Source: Hodarchaeum sp048939265 (GTDB lineage: Archaea; Asgardarchaeota; Heimdallarchaeia; Hodarchaeales; Hodarchaeaceae). Taken from it: DNA of 7,913 bases. Both the position numbers and the translations under genes were made by a program. The DNA is taken from contig JBHLPQ010000175.1 in assembly GCA_048939265.1 (NCBI GenBank), positions 1 to 7,913 of the forward strand. Reading direction: 5' to 3'. The notes under the pieces are model-generated. The model had not been told where the DNA came from. It made no database searches and saw only the letters and a program-made list of their open reading frames with translations. Positions 1-6,021 of this stretch are shown piece after piece. Every line of letters starts with the position of its first letter. The first letter of the stretch is position 1.

Positions 1-20
1 GAATAAATGAGGAATATTAA

Positions 21-512
21 ATGGATATGGTACAAGTTTCAAAATCTTTAGAAGAACAATATGGTGCTGCTTTTAAAACATTGGAAAGCATTATCAATTT
101 TTGTCCAGATGAGATATGGATAGATTCCCCTAATACCCCTCCTATCTTTGGGGTAGTTCATCATACTCTTTACTTTGTAGATTTATATTTTAGTAAAACA
201 AAAGAAGAGCGTACGAACTATAAACCTAGATTTCCAGAAGATAAAGATGATTTATTTAAGGAAAATCCACTTAGTAAAGCTGAATTATTGAACTATTTAG
301 TAGACATGAAGAAAAAAGCTAAAGAGTTGTTTTCGAACATGACTCTAGAAACTTTAGGAGATGATCCTGTTTTTGAATGGCATGGCTCAACTTTACTTAG
401 TTCTCTTTTATATAATCTTAGACATGTTATGCTTCATATAGGAGCATTGCAAGTTAGATTAAGACATCAAGGAGTTGAAAAGGAATTTTGGGTCAGTCAT
501 GCAACCTTGTGA
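21..512 (+). CDS. DinB-superfamily metal-binding protein
   Basis: A 163-residue protein of the DinB/YfiT-like four-helix-bundle fold. It shows the family's spaced histidine triad: His48 in the second helix (GVVHHTLYFVDLYF) and His135 and His139 in the last helix (NLRHVMLHIGAL). In characterised members these bind one divalent metal. The length is normal for the family. Members include bacillithiol-, mycothiol- and glutathione-dependent transferases and many proteins of unknown activity, so no substrate can be assigned. It has no signal peptide or membrane helix and should be cytoplasmic. The ATG at 21 is preceded by TGAGGA at 8-13, a good ribosome site; an ATG two codons on (27) is less well spaced. 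It converges on the next gene with a 41-nt gap. The fold call is secure, the function open. Confidence 0.85.
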   Translation: MDMVQVSKSLEEQYGAAFKTLESIINFCPDEIWIDSPNTPPIFGVVHHTLYFVDLYFSKTKEERTNYKPRFPEDKDDLFKENPLSKAELLNYLVDMKKKAKELFSNMTLETLGDDPVFEWHGSTLLSSLLYNLRHVMLHIGALQVRLRHQGVEKEFWVSHATL

Positions 513-553
513 AAAATTAGTTTCTCCATATTCTTATGTTTATGATTTCAAAA

Positions 554-1036
554 TTATGGAAGTTCCGTTTTTTTGTGGTAATAGCTATAATAAGCTAATA
601 TAATGCAATAAATGAGTAAAAAGGGGATTGGAATCATGATTGGGATATAATTATGGCCAGTTCCTGGTTCACGGAACAAAACTGCTGGAATATCAATAAG
701 TAATGGGATCAATTCGCACATGAATCCATGAAAGATGACCTTCTTTGGTTCTTCCTTTCCGAGGGTAAATTTCCAAACTACATACAGTACAACAAAACGG
801 TAGAGATAATATATGAAGTATTCAAGAGCTGTAAGAAAAAGAATGTCGGGATCTCCAGCAGCTACTTGAAATTCCTGGTATTCCCATAAGATGGCCATCA
901 CTCCACTTGGGCCTGGGCCTAAATCAATATGAACACCATAGGGGAAGACGAAAACTATTATAATAGTGATTATTATCACTATTCTTCTAATTCTAGGAGG
1001 TAATTCAGAAGTGGGGAGGTCTAGAGAGTCAGTCAT
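554..1036 (-). CDS. Orphan four-helix membrane protein A (GVHIDLGPGP family)
   Basis: A 160-residue integral membrane protein that I do not recognise as a named family. Four hydrophobic segments lie at about residues 18-33, 64-90, 103-121 and 131-152. Straight after helix 1 is the loop GVHIDLGPGP (34-43), followed by a WE pair. Helix 3 begins with CELIPLL (107-113) and ends in IPA; a Pro-rich stretch (IPIMIPIP) opens helix 4. A second gene in this window (5498-5983) shares all these landmarks, so the two are paralogues. The acidic and proline-rich conserved loop suggests a functional site at the membrane surface, but this is inference. I chose the ATG at 1036 because GGTG at 1042-1045 precedes it with suitable spacing and a TATA-like box lies about 20 nt upstream. 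A GTG at 1045 would add three residues. The frame stays open upstream into a decayed gene but contains no start codon there. Confidence 0.8.
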   Translation of the reverse strand: MTDSLDLPTSELPPRIRRIVIIITIIIVFVFPYGVHIDLGPGPSGVMAILWEYQEFQVAAGDPDILFLTALEYFIYYLYRFVVLYVVWKFTLGKEEPKKVIFHGFMCELIPLLIDIPAVLFREPGTGHNYIPIMIPIPFLLIYCIILAYYSYYHKKTELP

Positions 1037-1045
1037 AAATAACAC

Positions 1046-1434
1046 CGTAAGTTGGATATATTTTAAGACAAGGTTCAGTAAAAGATCAGTTATAAGATTT
1101 AAGTTCCTTCCAAAAATGGAAATATATCTGTCACAAGCAACTGTAATGGGACGATCAAAACGAAGAACTATATCCTCAAAAAAAGGGTTCTTTTCTTTAA
1201 TAGTGTGAATGTTTCCAAGAACGATGTCAGAATTGTGTGTTTCTAGATAATTTAAGGAGAATAACTTCTTAATTTCTCTAGAAAGCGACGAGTTTGATAA
1301 TTTATGAATTCAAAACCTTTGTAATCTCCAAAATTCAGATGGTTCCAGTTGTCTCAAAAATTAAATAAAGAATAAAATTCCTTTTTAAGGCATAATTCCT
1401 AATAGAATTCTTTAGATAAAATAAAGGAACTCAT
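1046..1434 (-). pseudogene. Decayed protein gene, possibly DUF4037 (nucleotidyltransferase-like)
   Basis: This stretch has no intact gene, but its minus strand reads like broken coding sequence. From an ATG at 1434 the frame gives MSSFILSKEFY, a TAG stop (1399-1401), ELCLKKEFYSLFNF, a TGA stop (1354-1356), then 33 sense codons (1353-1255) including NWNHLNFGDYKGFEFINYQ, ending in TAA. A second minus frame is open from 1309 to 1046 (88 codons, no start codon). It includes SREIKKLFSLNYLETHN and EDIVLRFDRPITVACDRY, with the mixed charged and hydrophobic make-up of a real protein. The opening SKEFY, a central RE...YL..HN pattern and a later RP..V...RY pattern recall DUF4037 proteins from memory. 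That family is normally well over 300 residues, so the copy would also carry internal deletions. The identification is tentative; decay of some gene is better supported. The remnant runs in frame into membrane protein A. Confidence 0.45.
1053..1066 (-). promoter_or_regulatory. Candidate archaeal TATA box for membrane protein A
   Basis: On the minus strand the sequence reads TTAAAATATATCC, an AT-only core resembling an archaeal box A. It sits about 20-27 nt before the ATG at 1036, the spacing expected if transcription starts at or very near the start codon. It supports the ATG over longer starts. It is a single-copy motif in AT-rich DNA, so the call is tentative. Confidence 0.35.
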
Positions 1435-1435
1435 T

Positions 1436-2443
1436 TTGATAAATAATTTTTTAAATAAAACAGTTTCCTGTCTACTTATGATACTTGAAAGTCTAATTGA
1501 AAACGGAATTATTCGTCGTATTGAGTACCTATTTAGTATTGATCATAAAAGATTATTACATCTTGGTGGAACACAAGGAGATGTGTATCAATTTACTCAG
1601 GATAATACGGATTATGTACTAAAAATCTCACCAATTCAGCTTAGTTATATAGAACCATTGCGAGGTCAAGCAGAATTTGTTAATTTTCTAGCTAAAAATG
1701 GCGTTAATGTGTCTGAATACATTCCATCTATTGAAGGAAACCACGTTGAGATTATTAAGTCTGGATCAACCTTATTAGGGATATCAAAATTCATTAAATC
1801 AAAAGGTACGTATATTAACCACCAGGATCCATCTGTTTGGAATAGAAATCTGTTTGAGAAATGGGGGCAATCAGTAGGAAAATTACACAAATACTCAAAA
1901 TTATATCACAAGGGGGGTTCAATTTTCACTTGGCAAGATGATATTCAATTCAAAAAGGCAATTACTCATGAATCTGATATTCTCCGTAAGTGGGATGAAA
2001 TAGAAGAATATTTCCTATCTTTACCACAGAATAATAACATCTATGGGTTGATCCACAATGATCCCCACCTAGGGAATATTACATTTGAAAATAACGAAGT
2101 TTATTTCTTTGATTTTGATATCTGCATTCATCATTGGTTTATTACTGATATTGCAGTTGTTTTTTTTCATGCGTTTGATTTAATACGAAATACCTCCAAA
2201 GAGAATCAACAAAAATTCTCTAACGCATTTTTAAACCGCTTCATGAAGGGATACTATAAAGAAACAGACCTTGATGAGGCCATTAAACAAGAGTTTTCAT
2301 TTTTTCTGAGGTACAGGCATTTATTAATGTATACATACTGGTCTAGCCAATCTAATAACAATTTCTATCTGAAAAAGGACAAAGAAATGATTCTGAATGA
2401 TACTCCAATAATAAATATCGATTTCTGTTTTATCTCAACCTGA
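1436..2443 (+). CDS. Aminoglycoside phosphotransferase (APH)-fold kinase
   Basis: A 335-residue protein of the APH/choline-kinase-like fold. The N-lobe has a nucleotide loop (GGTQGDVY, 44-51), the ATP-contacting lysine Lys63 in YVLKIS, and a likely partner Glu80. The C-lobe has the catalytic Brenner motif HNDPHLGN (207-214), with Asp209 as presumed base and Asn214 as metal ligand, then FFDFD (224-228), where Asp226 is the metal-binding acid. All key kinase residues are present, so it is probably active and transfers phosphate from a nucleotide to a hydroxyl of a small molecule. The family includes antibiotic, homoserine, choline and sugar kinases; the substrate cannot be read from sequence, and antibiotic resistance should not be assumed. 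The TTG at 1436 is supported by AAGGA at 1424-1428; the next Met (codon 15, at 1478) has no ribosome site. It ends convergently with the epimerase, with a hairpin between. Confidence 0.85.
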   Translation: MINNFLNKTVSCLLMILESLIENGIIRRIEYLFSIDHKRLLHLGGTQGDVYQFTQDNTDYVLKISPIQLSYIEPLRGQAEFVNFLAKNGVNVSEYIPSIEGNHVEIIKSGSTLLGISKFIKSKGTYINHQDPSVWNRNLFEKWGQSVGKLHKYSKLYHKGGSIFTWQDDIQFKKAITHESDILRKWDEIEEYFLSLPQNNNIYGLIHNDPHLGNITFENNEVYFFDFDICIHHWFITDIAVVFFHAFDLIRNTSKENQQKFSNAFLNRFMKGYYKETDLDEAIKQEFSFFLRYRHLLMYTYWSSQSNNNFYLKKDKEMILNDTPIINIDFCFIST

Positions 2444-2453
2444 GGTCAAACAG

Positions 2454-2472
2454 CACTTATTCCCAATAAGTG
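2454..2472. terminator. Hairpin between convergent genes
   Basis: A perfect 8-bp inverted repeat, CACTTATT-CCC-AATAAGTG, with a 3-nt loop. It fills the 35-nt gap between the stop codons of the kinase (+) and the epimerase (-). On the plus strand it is followed by the pyrimidine-rich ATCTTCTT. The position suggests a bidirectional transcription end or mRNA 3' stabiliser. The stem is AT-rich and no long T-run follows, so it is not a textbook intrinsic terminator. Confidence 0.5.
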
Positions 2473-2478
2473 ATCTTC

Positions 2479-4026
2479 TTAATCGACAATATCTTGGTAA
2501 CAGTCTTCTGGATAATTGTTCAATTCCTCTCTATCATGATTTGGATACCAAACCTGGGCAAAAAAGGGATTATGTTTTGCGATTTCATCATAATTCCATG
2601 GTGGGGGATTACATTCGGGGCACCAATGCCCTGCCTTTAGAATTGTATAAGGTTTCCCAGTAAACTTATGACCAAAGGCACACTGCCATTCTAAAGAGGT
2701 ATACCAATCTCCATTCCATTGATTTGATAAACAAGTTCCTCCCCGAAATTCTGCTGCTCGAGTTAGATCGTCTAAGTCTAATACGTCTTTCATTTCATCA
2801 TATCTATGATCAAGGTGCTTCCAATTTACTTTCTGGGATTCCATCTCTGGCATGTCTATTCCCCAATCAGGAATCGCCTCATACGTGGCATAATCTTTGT
2901 AAAATGCGGAAATTCTCATATCATTACGATGTTCATACCAATAGACGGTTCCATTTTTTGTTTCCTTCACTAATTTTTCGAATCGCTTGTAAGTGGCTTT
3001 CTCTACCGCATTTCTAATGAATGGAATTTGTTTACAAAGGCTTCCAATTACTTTTAGCTTAATTGGTCGATTTTTAGCAAACGAAACGTAGTAATCCTCC
3101 ATGCTATCATTCCAATTGTGGATATACTTGTTTAAAATTGCACTATCTTCGAAATACTGCATGTGAAAGTTACGAAGCGCAAACCATTTTCTCTCTGTTA
3201 CTTTTTCCAATCTAAGACCGTTTAATCCAAAAATCTGTTTCATCATGTGGAAAAATGTTGTTCTACAGTTTGGTCCTCCACCCATATTGTATACCCTACG
3301 CCAGAAGTCCGAATCCTCGGGGATATCTAAGCAATTGATCAATCCACGTCCTGCGTCTTCTTTGGTATTATTTTCCATAAACGAATCAATCGGTTGATGA
3401 AACATTATTGGATCTATTACATCATCATAGGTCATAATGTATGTTTGTCGTAAAGAAGCCCAATGTTTAATGTTTGATTCTAATACTGCTCTTTCCCCTG
3501 CGATCTTCGTTACGGCATAGAAATCAAAAATGGATGGCTTTAAGGGATCACCTACTCGGCCAACGTGAATCGTTTGAAGACGATCTCCAGTTTCAGCAAC
3601 AGTTCCAATGTAAATAAGTTTGATATGCTCTGAACCCCCAGGTTGGGCTTCAATTGCTTTGATGATATATTTCACAGCAGTGGTATTCACAGCTTCAGCC
3701 ATTTCTGGATTTAAGTCAGCAGCAGGAGAGATAAAGGCCATTGGACATAACACCCAATCAATCCCTCTGCATGCTTCCTCTACATCAGTGTAAATTGTAG
3801 CGTCACCCCATACAATCTTCAGGGTGGGATTCTCTACAATCCCCCTTCCAGGGATTGGGGTTAATCCAGAAATATGTTCATATTTTTGAAATAATGCTTT
3901 ATTCTTCTTTAACGGTCGTTGTAAAAGTACAATCTGATATTTTTCCCTTCTCTCCCACAGATTTTTGAACGCCTCAAATCCCATTGACCCAGATGCCCCT
4001 GCTAAAAAGACTTTTTCCTTTTTCAA
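2479..4026 (-). CDS. NAD(P)-dependent epimerase/dehydratase with C-terminal zinc-finger module
   Basis: A 515-residue extended short-chain dehydrogenase/reductase with a long extra C-terminus. The Rossmann domain opens with GASGSMG (10-16). LLQRP follows strand 2, where an Arg (37) instead of an acid hints at NADP. GDA (74-76) and the catalytic YAVTK (Tyr170, Lys174) with Thr142 complete the active site. Such enzymes epimerise, dehydrate or reduce nucleotide sugars and related compounds; the substrate is unknown. Typical members are about 300-350 residues, so roughly 150 are additional. The tail holds QCAFGH (Cys449, His453) and WCPEC (Cys469, Cys472), a CxxxH...CxxC set like a treble-clef or zinc-ribbon site, then PPWNYDEIAKHNPFFAQVWY. 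The start is uncertain: TTG at 4026 has GGTGA at 4032-4036 and yields MKKEKVFLAG, whereas TTG at 4038 or GTG at 4035 would add a few residues without a clear ribosome site. It is divergent from the aldo/keto reductase. Confidence 0.85.
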   Translation of the reverse strand: MKKEKVFLAGASGSMGFEAFKNLWERREKYQIVLLQRPLKKNKALFQKYEHISGLTPIPGRGIVENPTLKIVWGDATIYTDVEEACRGIDWVLCPMAFISPAADLNPEMAEAVNTTAVKYIIKAIEAQPGGSEHIKLIYIGTVAETGDRLQTIHVGRVGDPLKPSIFDFYAVTKIAGERAVLESNIKHWASLRQTYIMTYDDVIDPIMFHQPIDSFMENNTKEDAGRGLINCLDIPEDSDFWRRVYNMGGGPNCRTTFFHMMKQIFGLNGLRLEKVTERKWFALRNFHMQYFEDSAILNKYIHNWNDSMEDYYVSFAKNRPIKLKVIGSLCKQIPFIRNAVEKATYKRFEKLVKETKNGTVYWYEHRNDMRISAFYKDYATYEAIPDWGIDMPEMESQKVNWKHLDHRYDEMKDVLDLDDLTRAAEFRGGTCLSNQWNGDWYTSLEWQCAFGHKFTGKPYTILKAGHWCPECNPPPWNYDEIAKHNPFFAQVWYPNHDREELNNYPEDCYQDIVD

Positions 4027-4038
4027 TTGATTCACCAA

Positions 4039-4293
4039 AGTTTACACTTCAAAAGTGTTCAGGATAACAAGCCTGAACAGTATCTTCAATTGCTTAACAT
4101 TAACATACCATCTGTAACACCATTATTTACTGTCTTTGTGTATCGCGGTTATATTTAGTTTTCAGAGTAACTATAGAAGATTTGAAAAAACTTCTTTTTG
4201 AAGAATTAATCAAACATTTAAGCAACCTTACAAGGTAAAAATATCCAGATAAACTCCTTTAGCAGAACATATAGATCAGATGGGGCATATAAG
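4039..4293. promoter_or_regulatory. Divergent control region, epimerase / aldo-keto reductase
   Basis: This 255-base gap separates two divergently transcribed oxidoreductase genes and must hold both promoters. For the rightward gene, TAAAAATATCC (4236-4246) is a TATA-like candidate about 50 nt before the ATG. For the leftward gene, ACTAAATATAACC on the minus strand (about 4148-4160) is a candidate that would leave a leader near 90-100 nt carrying the two inverted repeats. I see no gene inside it. The boxes are weak single motifs. Confidence 0.35.
4044..4079. promoter_or_regulatory. Two overlapping inverted repeats before the epimerase
   Basis: Two perfect inverted repeats share three bases. 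The first is ACACTT-CAA-AAGTGT (4044-4058), the second TGTTCAGG-N8-CCTGAACA (4056-4063 with 4072-4079). They lie just upstream of the epimerase's possible starts on the minus strand. As DNA, the second resembles a dimeric regulator's operator. As RNA, the two hairpins are mutually exclusive, because 4056-4058 takes part in both, and the start-proximal one sits beside the ribosome site. Either role would regulate the epimerase; neither is shown. Confidence 0.4.
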
Positions 4294-5370
4294 ATGCAGT
4301 ACAGAGGAATTAAAAAAGCAGGGCTATATCTTTCAGAGATTAGTTTTGGCACCTGGCTTCATGGGAGTGCAGGAAAAGAAGATAAACCAGGATCTCCAGC
4401 GTTAATCCCATATGAACAAGGAATAAAATGCTTAAAAACCGCAGTGGATGAGGGGATAAATTACTTCGATACAGCACCTGGATATGGTGGTGGTCAAGCA
4501 GAAGCACTTCTTGGGGATTTTTTTCAGGAATATGACCGACATGATTTTGTTTTAAGTAGTAAGGTGTTTTTTCCAGTATCAAAAGTTCCTAATCGACGTG
4601 GGTTGTCTCGGAAACATATCTTAGCATCTATTGATGAAACACTTGAGAAATTAAAAACAGATTATCTAGATATTTATTATTGCCACAGATTTGATTATAT
4701 CACGCCTCTAGAAGAAACTATTTCTGCTATGAACTATTTGATTGACGAGGGGAAGGTCTTGCACTGGGGCACTTCAAATTGGCTTGGAGCTGAACTTGAA
4801 CGTGCTCAAGGAATAGCTCTAGCTAGTGGGATGAAAGGTCCAGTTATTGAACAAACGCATTATAGTCTTCTCGACCGGTTTATTGAGCTAGAGCTTTGGC
4901 ATACACTAGATTATCATAAGATGGGTCTTTCCGTCTGGTCTCCTTTAGAAGGTGGGATTTTAACAGGAAAATATACTGAACAAATCCCAGAAAGCAGTCG
5001 AATTGCCCACCTAAAGAAGCTAAATCAAGAAGGGCATGGCGAAGGGCACTGGTTAACCCCAGAAAATCTGGAAAAACTCGGGTCGCTCAATAAACTTGCT
5101 CAAAAACTTGATATTACTATGGGCCAGCTTTCGTTGGCTTGGTTGCTGCAAAAAGACCAAGTAACGACTTTGATTACTGGAGCGAGTCAGCCTTCCCAGA
5201 TAGAAAGTAATGTTAAAGCTACAAACGTCAACCTAAGTGATCAAACATTATCTAAGATAGAAGAAATCCTGAATAATCGCCCAGAATACCATCGAAATTG
5301 GAACATTTTCAACTATCGGTGGTTTCAAAATTATCTGCAAGACAAAAAAGATAGAAAAGCTTGGAAATAG
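4294..5370 (+). CDS. Aldo/keto reductase, Kv-beta-like (AKR6 type)
   Basis: A 358-residue (beta/alpha)8-barrel oxidoreductase that reduces aldehydes or ketones with NADPH in the cytoplasm. The full catalytic tetrad is visible: Asp59 (YFDTA), Tyr64 (PGYGGG), Lys90 (SSK) and His131 (YCHRFD). Cofactor-site motifs follow in order: HWGTSNW (157-163), EQTHY (186-190), WSPLEGGILTGKY (215-227) and ITGAS (294-298). HRFD, TPLEET..AMNYLI, WGTS.W and the SPL.GGI..GKY stretch match the voltage-gated K+ channel beta-subunit group and its microbial relatives better than other AKRs. No channel gene is present, so a channel role should not be inferred. The last 25 or so residues form an unusual aromatic and basic tail (HRNWNIFNYRWFQNYLQ then DKKDRKAWK). 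GGGG at 4282-4285 is a fair ribosome site for the ATG at 4294. The substrate is unknown. Confidence 0.92.
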   Translation: MQYRGIKKAGLYLSEISFGTWLHGSAGKEDKPGSPALIPYEQGIKCLKTAVDEGINYFDTAPGYGGGQAEALLGDFFQEYDRHDFVLSSKVFFPVSKVPNRRGLSRKHILASIDETLEKLKTDYLDIYYCHRFDYITPLEETISAMNYLIDEGKVLHWGTSNWLGAELERAQGIALASGMKGPVIEQTHYSLLDRFIELELWHTLDYHKMGLSVWSPLEGGILTGKYTEQIPESSRIAHLKKLNQEGHGEGHWLTPENLEKLGSLNKLAQKLDITMGQLSLAWLLQKDQVTTLITGASQPSQIESNVKATNVNLSDQTLSKIEEILNNRPEYHRNWNIFNYRWFQNYLQDKKDRKAWK

Positions 5371-5497
5371 TGATTACTCCTTATGTAAATGATCAGTGAA
5401 GTGCTAGCTAAGTAATCGTTGCACTAACAATTAAATTATTTTAATCGCCCCCCAGGAATTTCTTTTAGTCTTATTACTCAAGTTATGTTTGATTATC
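5371..5497. other. Intergenic region with interleaved inverted repeats
   Basis: Between the aldo/keto reductase and membrane protein B lie GATTACT (5372-5378) pairing with AGTAATC (5411-5417), AGTGC (5400-5404) with GCACT (5421-5425), and ATTAAA-TTAT-TTTAAT (5430-5445). The first two interleave, so they could only co-form as a pseudoknot. The AT-rich third could serve as a TATA-like promoter element for the next gene, about 50-65 nt upstream of its ATG. A run of six C residues follows. No gene is seen, and all assignments are weak. Confidence 0.25.
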
Positions 5498-5983
5498 ATG
5501 AAAAATAATTTATTTTTTTCCTCAATTCTTATTGGAATTTCATCGGTACTTGTGGTTTTTCTTCTGCCCTTTGGTGTTCATATTGATCTAGGACCTGGCC
5601 CAAATTCTTTGATTTCGATGGTGTGGGAAATACCTTTTGAACCTGCTTGGTACTCAATTAGGTTTTTTAGTGCACTTCAATTTTTTCCAGCATATTGTCT
5701 TTTTAGATTGGTTTTTATGCTTGAAATTGTTCTGTTTTTCATTGGAAAATATAGTAAAAAACGTGTTTTTTTAATAGGGTTAATCTGTGAGTTAATCCCA
5801 TTATTATTATCCATTCCTGCAATGTTTATTCTTAATTCGCAAGGAGAAAACCTAGAACCCATTATATTCCCTCTTCCAATTTTGTTACTTTTTGCTTTAA
5901 CTTTTATCTTCTCTATTAATCGATTTGACCTGAATCTTCATAAAAACCACTCTAGTAAGTTATCAGAACATGCTGTTCAATAA
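5498..5983 (+). CDS. Orphan four-helix membrane protein B (GVHIDLGPGP family)
   Basis: A 161-residue integral membrane protein, paralogous to the one at 554-1036. Helix 1 (about 6-24) is followed by LPFGVHIDLGPGP, with the invariant ten residues at 26-35, then MVWE. Helix 2 lies around 54-84 and contains FFSAL and FRLV. A basic KYSKKR turn leads to helix 3 with GLICELIPLLLSIPA, and PIIFPLPILLL opens helix 4. Lys/Arg-rich ends and the KYSKKR turn suggest the helix 2-3 loop is cytoplasmic and the GPGP loop is on the opposite face. No known enzymatic motif is present; function is unknown. The ATG at 5498 matches the start of its paralogue; an in-frame TTG at 5489 would add three residues. No ribosome site precedes either. 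The CPBP protease gene follows after 38 nt on the same strand, so the two are likely one transcript. Confidence 0.78.
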   Translation: MKNNLFFSSILIGISSVLVVFLLPFGVHIDLGPGPNSLISMVWEIPFEPAWYSIRFFSALQFFPAYCLFRLVFMLEIVLFFIGKYSKKRVFLIGLICELIPLLLSIPAMFILNSQGENLEPIIFPLPILLLFALTFIFSINRFDLNLHKNHSSKLSEHAVQ

Positions 5984-6021
5984 AACATGAAACACTCAAA
6001 AATTGGAATTGTTGTTAGAAA

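Noticed and set aside
966..1208. An 80-codon open frame on the plus strand
   Set aside because: It lies antisense to membrane protein A and the decayed gene. Its protein is low in character, it has no ribosome site, and the minus-strand reading is much more protein-like.
1666..1890. Open frame antisense to the kinase
   Set aside because: The kinase frame here is intact and carries family motifs; this is its shadow.
1436..2443. Antibiotic-resistance gene
   Set aside because: The APH fold is shared by many kinases of ordinary metabolism, and nothing in the sequence or neighbours points to aminoglycosides.
2724..3017. Open frame antisense to the epimerase
   Set aside because: It overlaps the conserved tail of the epimerase entirely, and no family or ribosome site is seen.
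4340..4582. Open frame antisense to the aldo/keto reductase
   Set aside because: It covers the reductase's catalytic Asp/Tyr region; a shadow frame.
5485..5508. Seven-codon upstream frame MFDYHEK overlapping the start of membrane protein B
   Set aside because: A leader peptide is conceivable, but such short frames are common by chance and there is no ribosome site.
5677..5862. Open frame antisense to membrane protein B
   Set aside because: Short, and fully inside a gene supported by its paralogue.
554..5983. Composite mobile element bounded by the two inverted membrane protein genes
   Set aside because: The copies are strongly diverged, there is no transposase, and no matching terminal repeats or target duplications are seen.
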